A stretch of 23,512 nt of DNA from a virus. Position 1 is the first letter of the stretch; every line of letters begins with the position of its first letter. Shown here piece by piece: positions 1-4,713 of this stretch. Position numbers and translations under genes: made by a program. The notes under the pieces are model-generated. The model had not been told where the DNA came from and searched no databases. It was given only the letters and a program-made list of their open reading frames with translations. The stretch spans positions 1 to 23,512 of the IMG/VR virus record IMGVR_UViG_3300030329_003382; one strand, 5' to 3'.

Positions 1-824
1 GCCAAATCATGCTCGACCACCGCTATATCTTCTTGTGTGTACGCGCTGAACCCTGGCAAATCTGCGGGTGTGCTGCGCGGCTCAGGCACCAAGCGCGGTG
101 GCGGTGGCTTGGCAAAGCCGTAGTATTCTTTGAACTTCGCGCGGCTTAGAACAGTGCCAAGACCGTGTTGCTTCTCACGTAGAAAGACCGCTCGGCGGTG
201 GCTTGAGCTGACCCACCAGTTGACCACCGCAAAAAGCTTATCCTCTCCATCTTCTGCCAATCGCGCTTTGATCAACCGTCGCGCTCGCTGGTCAAACTCC
301 AGCTTCTGGTGCTCATCGAAAATGTGATCAGCCTTTTTCTTAATCTCTAAAAACACACACTCTGCCTTCTGCCGGTAAGCCTCAGCGCTCTTTGTGTGTT
401 TAAGAATATGTGTTTTGTTTTTTGTGTTTTGTTTTAACGCGCGTGGGGAGGTTTCTTGGAGGTTTTCTGGAGGCTTTGCCGAGGCGCGTTCTTGTGTTTT
501 CAATGGTTTAGGTGCTGCATTCCGGTTGGTCATCGGTTGGTCATCGGTTGGTTTCCGGTTGGTTTTTCTCATTTTCTTAGGCTTTCCCCATATCTCTTCG
601 GCCTTCATTGCCTGGCGTGCTTTCCAATCGGACCAACCCCAGCGAGCACACAACGCCGGGCGGCTCGGGCGTCTGTGTCTGCCCTGCTCTTCTTGGTCAG
701 CGTACCACCTGAGATCCATATAGACCGCCTCGGGCGGCCACGGGCGTGGCAATGTGTCGGCAATCGTTGGCCACCAATGGAGATCCATGGCCAGCCAAGG
801 GGTGCGTGCTTGTCTGTCTTTCAT
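1..824 (-). CDS. Phage replication initiator-like protein (partial, runs off the left edge)
   Basis: The frame is open from the ATG at 822-824 to the window edge, giving 274 codons with no stop; the C-terminus is missing. The ATG follows GAGGTG at 833-838. The N-terminal part (residues about 35-75) reads like the winged-helix domain of phage replisome organisers, with RPSRPALCARWGWSDWKARQ as the likely recognition region. Residues about 85-130 are a low-complexity, Pro/Asn/Thr/Lys-rich linker. The distal part contains FAVVNWWVSSSHRR followed by LSRAKFKEYYGF, resembling the C-terminal domain of DnaD/O-type initiators, which ends in a K-F-x-x-Y motif. By family it would bind the phage origin and recruit or load helicase. 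It is the last gene of the recombination/methylation block, 111 bases after the cytosine MTase. The linker-coding DNA holds two arrays of 11-bp-period repeats and an AT-rich tract, as in lambda O. The family call is by eye and the exact family is not fixed. Confidence 0.75.
   Translation of the reverse strand, partial: MKDRQARTPWLAMDLHWWPTIADTLPRPWPPEAVYMDLRWYADQEEQGRHRRPSRPALCARWGWSDWKARQAMKAEEIWGKPKKMRKTNRKPTDDQPMTNRNAAPKPLKTQERASAKPPENLQETSPRALKQNTKNKTHILKHTKSAEAYRQKAECVFLEIKKKADHIFDEHQKLEFDQRARRLIKARLAEDGEDKLFAVVNWWVSSSHRRAVFLREKQHGLGTVLSRAKFKEYYGFAKPPPPRLVPEPRSTPADLPGFSAYTQEDIAVVEHDL
391..438. other. AT-rich tract, candidate DNA unwinding element
   Basis: Only 11 of 48 bases are G or C, and the plus strand is strongly T-biased. 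The 12-mer GTGTTTTGTTTT occurs twice, at 410-421 and 424-435 (period 14). Repeated AT-rich 12-13-mers beside iterons are typical of duplex-unwinding elements. Confidence 0.5.
447..479. repeat. Iteron array B: three GGAGG(T/C)TTt repeats
   Basis: Copies start at 447, 458 and 469, again with an exact 11-bp period: GGAGGTTTCTT, GGAGGTTTTCT, GGAGGCTTTGC. The sequence differs from array A but the spacing rule is the same, and the codon phase again rotates. It lies between array A and the AT-rich tract. Confidence 0.6.
523..563. repeat. Iteron array A: four perfect CGGTTGGT octamers
   Basis: CGGTTGGT occurs at 523-530, 534-541, 545-552 and 556-563, each separated by three bases, giving an exact 11-bp period (about one helical turn). 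Because 11 is not a multiple of 3, the octamers are read in all three codon phases (phases 0, 2, 1, 0 relative to the gene), so protein-level selection cannot explain their identity. This favours a protein-binding array on DNA, most simply for the initiator encoded by the same gene. Confidence 0.8.
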
Positions 825-843
825 GCGTCTTTCACCTCATGCC

Positions 844-901
844 CACCGGCCGACACCGCCCAGGAGCTACCTGGGCAGCGGGCAAAAGCCCTAAGCCGGT
901 G
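844..901 (-). promoter_or_regulatory. Branched inverted-repeat element in the initiator leader
   Basis: On the minus strand, CACCGGC (895-901) pairs with GCCGGTG (844-850) as a perfect 7-bp outer stem. It encloses two perfect hairpins: GGGC-TTTT-GCCC (880-891) and GCCCAGG-TAGCT-CCTGGGC (858-876). The element ends about six bases before the initiator's Shine-Dalgarno sequence (833-838). It is not a tRNA: there is no T-loop, anticodon-arm geometry or CCA. Possible roles are a translational control structure, an attenuator, or a replication or primer structure. Confidence 0.5.
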
Positions 902-911
902 AAAGCTGTAA

Positions 912-923
912 GCCCTATCGGGC
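912..923 (-). other. Short hairpin just after the cytosine MTase stop
   Basis: GCCC-GATA-GGGC on the minus strand, 12 bases past the MTase stop. It is followed by CTTACAG rather than a T-run, so a terminator call is weak; it may be part of the structured leader at 844-901. Confidence 0.25.
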
Positions 924-935
924 GTGTTGTATTTA

Positions 936-1661
936 TCACGATCTGAATTCTTCGCTCAGTATTTCAAATGCGAGCGCTGCCACTGCTGGAACTTGTCCAT
1001 TGCCAATGGCTCGCAATCGGTCCAACCTATGGGCCACCCCATGACCACTTCCACAAATATTGGGCAAAGCTGGCCACCGCGTTCGCGAGCTATGCCGTGC
1101 AGCGTCAACCGCACCGCCGCGCCTGGGCTCAAGCTGCGGTTGCTCCAATGGGTCGAGACACTCGGAGTCGGTAGCCAAGATCCAGAACCTATCTCGCTTG
1201 TGAGGCGCTCCGGCATGGTGAGCGCCAACAATTCCCCATCTCGCATCATACCCCAGCGCGTGCAAGTCCCCGAGTACTCTGCGCCATCCCCTGTTAGCAA
1301 GCAGCGCTGGCGAGTTCTCACCAAAGAAGTACCGCGGTCTAATCTCCCCCAAGATGCGGGCCACTTCCACCCAGAGCCCTGATCGCTCTCCTTCGAGTCC
1401 TTTGGCAGATCCGGCGACGGACACGTCTTGGCACGGCCAGCCCGCCGAAAGCACGTCGATATGTCCTCTCCAGGGCTTGCCGTCAAAGGTTCGCACGTCG
1501 TCCCAGATAGGGAATCGTGGCAGCATGCCGTCTCGTTGTCTGGCGAGCAGTACCCGTCTTGCGTAGGGATCAAGCTCAACAGCGCATCGGGTGCGCCATC
1601 CAAGCAGATGTCCTCCCAAGATGCCACCGCCTGCCCCTGCAAATAGTGCCAACTCATTCAC
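936..1661 (-). CDS. C5-cytosine DNA methyltransferase
   Basis: This 241-aa protein carries C5-MTase motifs in order: SAM-binding FAGAGGG at residues 7-13 (motif I), the catalytic loop GWPCQDVS with Cys77 (motif IV), GENS at 114-117 (motif VI, where ENV is usual), PHKRDRFWI at 153-161 (motif VIII), and RAIGNGQVP from about 217 (motif X). It would methylate C5 of cytosine in a specific DNA sequence, probably protecting phage DNA from host restriction. The stretch between motifs VIII and X is only about 55 residues, so the target-recognition region is very short; this is common in compact phage enzymes. The start is GTG at 1659-1661, preceded by GGGAGGG, and overlaps the upstream MTase-like gene by 4 bases. 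No cognate endonuclease gene is adjacent. The recognition sequence cannot be read from the protein. Confidence 0.93.
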   Translation of the reverse strand: MNELALFAGAGGGILGGHLLGWRTRCAVELDPYARRVLLARQRDGMLPRFPIWDDVRTFDGKPWRGHIDVLSAGWPCQDVSVAGSAKGLEGERSGLWVEVARILGEIRPRYFFGENSPALLANRGWRRVLGDLHALGYDARWGIVGAHHAGAPHKRDRFWILATDSECLDPLEQPQLEPRRGGAVDAARHSSRTRWPALPNICGSGHGVAHRLDRLRAIGNGQVPAVAALAFEILSEEFRS

Positions 1662-2194
1662 GCGCCCTCCCTAAAAAGGGGTGCTTGTTTCCAAGCTTTG
1701 CCCGTGCGTCTTGCCATTGCTTCACCCATCGATCTGGTGCCCGGAAACAAATCTTCAAGCGTGTCGCCATCTTGAAGCCCTAAAAGATCACAAATCCAAT
1801 CACAAAACGCTGGAGGTTTAGCGCCAGGCAAGCCCTTTTTTAAGGTGATGTTGGCGCTTACCCAATCCCGCACTGTGTCTTCTGTCCGCTCACGCTTCCG
1901 AGCACCAACAAAGATTACCGGCTCCCAACAATAAGCCGGATTTACGCCAGGCTTAAAAGCTGCAAATGGTTTTACCCAAGCGCCAACCCTGGCATCGTCT
2001 GGACAAAGCGGCAAGATTTGACGCAACGATGGCGCATGCAAAGACATGGCCCAGCCGTCATATTCTGCGAGCTTTTCTATCAGCTCTTTGTGTGCGTCTA
2101 ACGAATCCCAAACAGCCGCCTCTGGATGATGCTGCTTGTAGAACTTAGCACCGCAGCCCAAATATGGGGGATCTGCGTAGGCGTATCGTTTCAT
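1658..2194 (-). CDS. DNA adenine (N6) methyltransferase-like protein, phage type
   Basis: This 178-aa protein has YADPPYLG at residues 6-13, the DPPY catalytic motif of amino-methyltransferases. Near the C-terminus, GDTLEDLFPGTRSM resembles the FxGxG SAM-binding motif with its second glycine replaced by Arg. The order (catalytic motif first, SAM motif last) matches a circularly permuted, beta-type arrangement. Many phages carry short proteins of this kind annotated as DNA methylase. Start ATG at 2192-2194 after GGAGG; overlaps its neighbours by 4 bases on each side, so it is translationally coupled to the cytosine MTase. Activity is uncertain because of the short length and the altered SAM motif. 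Confidence 0.75.
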   Translation of the reverse strand: MKRYAYADPPYLGCGAKFYKQHHPEAAVWDSLDAHKELIEKLAEYDGWAMSLHAPSLRQILPLCPDDARVGAWVKPFAAFKPGVNPAYCWEPVIFVGARKRERTEDTVRDWVSANITLKKGLPGAKPPAFCDWICDLLGLQDGDTLEDLFPGTRSMGEAMARRTGKAWKQAPLFREGA

Positions 2195-2406
2195 CGCCGC
2201 CTCCGCTTTCTATCGATCGCCTGGTACACCTCGCGCAAATCTTTGGAGAGTAATTTGGCGTTGCCGCTGTTGCGCCTGGCCAGCCAAAAGGCGTGGTTGA
2301 TGTCGCCCTCGGCTATAGCCACCGCGATCGCTTCGTATCCATCCAACAGCGGCGGCAGCGTATTTAACAGCCGCCGCGTTCTATTGTCGAGTGCCGTATT
2401 ATCCAC
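2191..2406 (-). CDS. Small hypothetical protein (71 aa)
   Basis: Not recognised. The protein is helical and charged with an Arg-rich C-terminus (DRKRRRR) and no membrane segment. The start is GTG at 2404-2406, preceded by AAGGTGAG. It overlaps the upstream gene by 8 bases and the downstream MTase-like gene by 4, so it is a coupled member of the operon. The basic tail could contact nucleic acid; that is inference. Confidence 0.65.
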   Translation of the reverse strand: MDNTALDNRTRRLLNTLPPLLDGYEAIAVAIAEGDINHAFWLARRNSGNAKLLSKDLREVYQAIDRKRRRR

Positions 2407-2770
2407 CGCTCACCTTCTTAGATCTTCGCAGATAGAAAAACCCAGCCAAGCGCGGCTCTTCTTGCATCAGCAATCGAGAATAGAAAGGCGTCAGATTGTT
2501 GTTGAGCTTGAAGCTGTCGCCGGTCGTCTCAAACTTCTGTTGATAGCGCAGCACCTCAAAGAGCCCTTTGATAGAGTGCTTCTTGTGCCCTCGGTTTACA
2601 AGGTCAAGCGCGAGCTGGCGCAAGCGGTAATAGACGTGCAGGTTGGCGTTGTGGAAGGCCAGGTCTTCAGCGCTGGCCCACCAGAGCCGGCGGCGCTGCT
2701 CACGTTGGTAAGACGTGAGGCGCTGCCCAGTTGGATCGATGTCTACATATATGGTGGGGTCGTTGTGCAT
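2399..2770 (-). CDS. Conserved-type phage protein of unknown function (123 aa)
   Basis: Rich in aromatic and basic residues (RRLWWASAEDLAFHNANLHV; GLFEVLRYQ; LNNNLTPFYSRLLMQEEP), with a composition like small DNA- or replisome-associated proteins in phage early regions. I do not recognise a named domain or catalytic motif. The likely start is ATG at 2768-2770, coupled by TGATG to the stop of the putative annealing protein; a GTG one codon upstream is possible. It lies between the annealing protein and the methyltransferases, pointing to an early DNA-metabolism role, which is inference from context. Confidence 0.7.
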   Translation of the reverse strand: MHNDPTIYVDIDPTGQRLTSYQREQRRRLWWASAEDLAFHNANLHVYYRLRQLALDLVNRGHKKHSIKGLFEVLRYQQKFETTGDSFKLNNNLTPFYSRLLMQEEPRLAGFFYLRRSKKVSGG

Positions 2771-3540
2771 CACCGCAACGGCTCCCGGCGCATCGGCTCC
2801 CGACCAATTCGGTTTTCGCAGACTATGTTTTCGTACATCTCACCAGCAGTAGACCTCAACTGATCTAAAAGCTCCGCTCTTTCTTTTCGATTCATTTGTG
2901 ACGGGCGTTTGTCCGTTCCTGGCATGTTGTGTTTTACAAACAACACGACGTAATCCATCAGCCCCGAATTGGTTTTTAATTCGTCCCTTGAAATATCGGT
3001 GAGTGTCTCCATGCCGTTGTTCAAACAAATCTCCCGCGCGATTTGCATAAATTCTTTGGCATCTTCTTTCCACGTTGGATCCCACGGAAGTTCAGCGGTT
3101 TTTTGGTCTACTGGACCAGCGGGCAAATCTGGATCTGCCGAATCACCCACGCCCGGGATTTCTTCGGCGCTTGTATCAGCGACACCTGGCCCACGTAGAA
3201 CACGCCTAAGCGTGCGATTGATTGCGCGGGTTTCTGCCATTCGCAGTGTAGCGCTTTTGATATTTGTCCCCACGTTGTTTGGGGACGCATCACCCAAGCC
3301 GGTATGCGTTGCCCCGGTGGCGTCTACAATCTCAGCCTGCACAACCCAGAAGCCCTTTTCGGGATTGCACGCCCATTGCACAAGCGTGGTCTTTTGAGAC
3401 TGCACGCCCTGCTTTTTTGCCAGATGCTGCAAGCCCTTCTGGTTTATATACGGCTTATTAGAAACAAGCGTGATCCCGCCTATTTGCTGAAGCTCAGCCA
3501 TAAAAAGCTTTGTTCTTTCTTTGATTGTTTGATCATCCAT
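2770..3540 (-). CDS. Putative ssDNA annealing/recombination protein
   Basis: This 256-aa protein starts at ATG 3538-3540 after GGAGTCAAAA; the longer open frame to 3699 would overrun the ribbon-helix-helix gene. The N-terminal half has ITLVSNKPYINQKGLQHLAK, then VQAEIVDATG, THTGLGDASPNNVGTN and SATLRMAETRAINRTLRRVL. This layout (a compact alpha/beta domain followed by a basic R-x-A-E-T-R-A-x-x-R-x-L-R helix) recalls Rad52/Erf-like single-strand annealing proteins, which coat ssDNA and pair complementary strands. The C-terminal half is acidic and then helical, with a basic end (NRIGREPMRREPLR). Neighbouring ssb and rusA fit a recombination module. The family assignment is inference by eye; a different ssDNA-binding role is possible. 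Confidence 0.6.
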   Translation of the reverse strand: MDDQTIKERTKLFMAELQQIGGITLVSNKPYINQKGLQHLAKKQGVQSQKTTLVQWACNPEKGFWVVQAEIVDATGATHTGLGDASPNNVGTNIKSATLRMAETRAINRTLRRVLRGPGVADTSAEEIPGVGDSADPDLPAGPVDQKTAELPWDPTWKEDAKEFMQIAREICLNNGMETLTDISRDELKTNSGLMDYVVLFVKHNMPGTDKRPSQMNRKERAELLDQLRSTAGEMYENIVCENRIGREPMRREPLR

Positions 3541-3745
3541 TTTTGACTCCGTTGTTGATGATTTGTTGTTTGATTCTGTCTTCGATGATGGGCAGCCCAG
3601 CGCGGACAGCCTGCACAATAATGGTGGAGCGGCTTGGCTGTGCCACGTCGGTGGCGTTGGTTTTGCTCGCCAACTCTGCCAGCCGCTTGGCTTTGCCAAG
3701 CAAATCTCCAGGGATTCTAAGCGAGGTTAAGTGCTTTTTATTCAT
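3533..3745 (-). CDS. Ribbon-helix-helix DNA-binding protein (70 aa)
   Basis: Starts at MNKKHLTSLRIPGDLLGKAK (ATG at 3743-3745). The pattern is that of MetJ/Arc-type regulators: a short beta strand (TSLRIP), helix A (about residues 12-27), a turn, then helix B containing SRSTIIVQAVRAGL. Such proteins dimerise through the ribbon and bind short repeated operators, usually as repressors. It overlaps the upstream gene by 8 bases and the annealing gene by 8. It is the only obvious transcription factor in the window. The promoter region of its own operon has two TCACAGA direct repeats (4127-4145) that could be its operator; this is inference. Confidence 0.75.
   Translation of the reverse strand: MNKKHLTSLRIPGDLLGKAKRLAELASKTNATDVAQPSRSTIIVQAVRAGLPIIEDRIKQQIINNGVKNG
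3543..3550 (-). promoter_or_regulatory. Shared leader motif GGAGTCAA (annealing-protein gene)
   Basis: Shine-Dalgarno octamer GGAGTCAA followed by AAA and the ATG. The same octamer leads the 29-aa peptide gene and ssb. It decides the start at 3540. Confidence 0.7.
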
Positions 3746-4013
3746 GGTGTTTTCGGTCCTTGTTCGATTTCTGCAACACAACCTGTGTCTGCGTAGCCTG
3801 AGCCACCGCACGCCACCTGCTGCTAACGTCGGTGTGATGTGTGCAGTGCCATTCGGCATCGTTTAGCGCCTTAACGGCGGCTTCGTATTTGTCCTCATTG
3901 AGCCACAAATAGGCGACCAGCACACCCGAATCGATGTGCAGATCTATCTGTTGCCATGGCGTGGCGTCTAAGAACACGCGGGCCAATGGGTGCGCGGTGG
4001 TCTTGGCTGCCAT
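3738..4013 (-). CDS. Hypothetical protein (91 aa)
   Basis: Not recognised. The start is ATG at 4011-4013, joined to the 29-aa peptide by a TGATG stop-start overlap; the longer open frame to 4436 is rejected because it crosses the divergent promoter region and lies antisense to rusA. The protein is mixed alpha/beta, with DATPWQQIDLHIDSGVLVAYLW then a helical stretch (EDKYEAAVKALNDAEWHC) and a Gln/Lys-rich tail. No membrane segment. Its place at the head of the recombination operon suggests an accessory role. Confidence 0.65.
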   Translation of the reverse strand: MAAKTTAHPLARVFLDATPWQQIDLHIDSGVLVAYLWLNEDKYEAAVKALNDAEWHCTHHTDVSSRWRAVAQATQTQVVLQKSNKDRKHHE

Positions 4014-4102
4014 CACATCACCCCAGGATTGCAAGAAAAAGCAATACCGCCCATCACCAAAAGAAAGGCAATCACGTCGATTATCTTGTCTTTGTTTTTC
4101 AT
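4013..4102 (-). CDS. 29-aa single-pass membrane peptide
   Basis: A very short gene with a strong Shine-Dalgarno (GGAGTCAA at 4105-4112) and an ATG at 4100-4102. It encodes a basic N-terminus (MKNKDK) followed by IIDVIAFLLVMGGIAF, enough for one membrane helix, then SCNPGVM. Its stop overlaps the next start as TGATG, so translation of the 91-aa protein is probably coupled to it. It is the first gene after the likely promoter at 4133-4161. The role is unknown: it may be a leader peptide for coupling or a small membrane effector. Confidence rests on the ribosome-binding site and coupling, not on homology. Confidence 0.6.
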   Translation of the reverse strand: MKNKDKIIDVIAFLLVMGGIAFSCNPGVM

Positions 4103-4104
4103 TA

Positions 4105-4112
4105 TTGACTCC
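4105..4112 (-). promoter_or_regulatory. Shared leader motif GGAGTCAA (29-aa peptide gene)
   Basis: GGAGTCAA followed by TA and ATG; preceded by AT, so the leader reads ATGGAGTCAA. Same octamer as before ssb and the annealing gene. Confidence 0.7.
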
Positions 4113-4121
4113 ATTTGGTTG

Positions 4122-4151
4122 TTGTTTCACAGACCGTATCACAGATGTAAC
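4122..4151 (+). promoter_or_regulatory. Weak candidate promoter for rusA
   Basis: TTGTTT (4122-4127) and TGTAAC (4146-4151) with an 18-base spacer, overlapping the leftward promoter. The match is poor; it is listed because rusA stands alone on the plus strand and needs a promoter here. Confidence 0.2.
4127..4145. repeat. Direct repeats TCACAGA, candidate operator
   Basis: TCACAGA at 4127-4133 and again at 4139-4145, 12 bp apart, overlapping the -10 region of the leftward promoter. Paired short direct repeats are a usual target for ribbon-helix-helix repressors, and one is encoded 0.4 kb downstream. Confidence 0.35.
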
Positions 4152-4161
4152 ACAACAGCAA
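4133..4161 (-). promoter_or_regulatory. Sigma70-like promoter for the leftward recombination/methylation operon
   Basis: On the minus strand, TTGCTG (4156-4161) and TACGGT (4133-4138) are separated by 17 bases, with TG one base upstream of the -10 element (extended -10). Predicted start about 4126, leaving a short leader before the 29-aa gene at 4102. It lies in the only divergent intergenic gap of the window. Confidence 0.45.
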
Positions 4162-4190
4162 GACGCTAAAAAACTTGTTATGGTTTCGGC

Positions 4191-4604
4191 ATGGTTTGGA
4201 CTGTCAAAATCCCGCTTGAGCCTATGGGTAAGCAGCGCCCACGAATCACCAAGGTGGGCAATTTCTCGCGGGCATACACACCGCCCAAGACAAAGAAGTG
4301 GGAGAAAGACGCGGCCTTGGTTTTGCGGGCAAACTGGCGCCGCCCACCGCTTGAATGTGCTGTGTCTTTTGAGGTCGTCGCCTTTCGTGAGCGCACCAAA
4401 GAAATGCTCCGAAAGAAAAACCTGGCGATCAAGCATTGCACCACCAAGCCAGATGGAGACAACATCTTAAAAATCTGCCTGGATTCGGCGGTAATTGCAG
4501 GCGTTCTAAAAGACGACAACATCGCCGCTTATATTTCTTGCGGCAAGCAATGGGCAGATCCAGGCTTGAAGGGCTACCTTGAGATCCGAATAGCCCTGCT
4601 ATAG
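4191..4604 (+). CDS. rusA: RusA-family Holliday junction resolvase
   Basis: This 137-aa protein, the usual length for the family, has the N-terminal strand and basic motif PMGKQRPRIT (residues 11-20). The acidic active-site pattern follows: KPDGDNILKICLD (Asp88, Asp90, Asp98), then GVLKDDN (Asp108, Asp109). RusA dimers cut four-way DNA junctions symmetrically; in phages they resolve recombination and replication intermediates before packaging. It is the only plus-strand gene in the window, facing ssb and divergent from the recombination operon, and has its own terminator at 4670-4704. No good Shine-Dalgarno precedes the ATG at 4191, so translation may be weak or the start slightly different. 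The orientation suggests an independently acquired cassette. Confidence 0.92.
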   Translation: MVWTVKIPLEPMGKQRPRITKVGNFSRAYTPPKTKKWEKDAALVLRANWRRPPLECAVSFEVVAFRERTKEMLRKKNLAIKHCTTKPDGDNILKICLDSAVIAGVLKDDNIAAYISCGKQWADPGLKGYLEIRIALL

Positions 4605-4624
4605 TTGCGCGGCTGTGTGAAATA

Positions 4625-4666
4625 CCCTAAGATCTTTCTGGGTTGGAAAGACCTAACTGTTTAGGG
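4625..4666. other. Alternative stem-loops between rusA and its terminator
   Basis: CCCTAA (4625-4630) can pair with TTAGGG (4661-4666), enclosing a TCTTTC/GAAAGA hairpin. The same TTAGG can instead form a tight hairpin with CCTAA (4652-4656; loop CTGT). The two folds are mutually exclusive. This could be a 3'-UTR regulatory element or a remnant of a cassette boundary. Confidence 0.35.
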
Positions 4667-4669
4667 AGT

Positions 4670-4704
4670 GCCCGCCGGTCTGAGCATGTGCCGGCGGGCT
4701 TTTT
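4670..4704 (+). terminator. Rho-independent terminator of rusA
   Basis: Perfect 9-bp stem GCCCGCCGG (4670-4678) / CCGGCGGGC (4691-4699) with a 12-base loop, followed by TTTTTCGTTTTT on the plus strand. The minus-strand copy has no T-run, so it acts for rusA and not for ssb. Confidence 0.9.
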
Positions 4705-4713
4705 CGTTTTTGC

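Larger units (their letters stand above)
391..563. other. Putative phage replication origin inside the initiator gene
   Basis: Two iteron-like arrays (523-563 and 447-479), both with an 11-bp period, lie beside an AT-rich tract (391-438) that contains two copies of a 12-mer. All sit in the linker-coding middle of the initiator-like gene. In lambda the origin likewise lies in the middle of gene O, with four iterons next to an AT-rich unwinding region. The architecture is read directly from the sequence; origin function is inferred. Confidence 0.6.

Noticed and set aside
523-563. A CRISPR array or tandem protein repeat
   Set aside because: Units are only 8 bases with 3-base gaps, far too short for CRISPR, and the period of 11 breaks the reading frame so no protein repeat exists.
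844-901. A tRNA gene, because of the cloverleaf-like folding
   Set aside because: The arms do not have tRNA dimensions and there is no T-loop consensus, anticodon loop of seven bases or 3' CCA-compatible end; same for 5124-5183.
394-902. Overlapping plus-strand open frames as genes
   Set aside because: They lie antisense to the initiator gene, lack ribosome sites and have no domain-like sequence; the minus frame is open across the whole span and shows domain features.
3541-3699. N-terminal extension of the annealing protein
   Set aside because: It would overlap the ribbon-helix-helix gene over most of its length, and the ATG at 3540 has a strong ribosome site.
4014-4436. N-terminal extension of the 91-aa protein
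   Set aside because: It is Cys/Arg-rich noise antisense to rusA and crosses the divergent promoter gap.
4670-4704. A bidirectional terminator serving ssb as well
   Set aside because: The minus-strand copy of the stem is not followed by a T-run.
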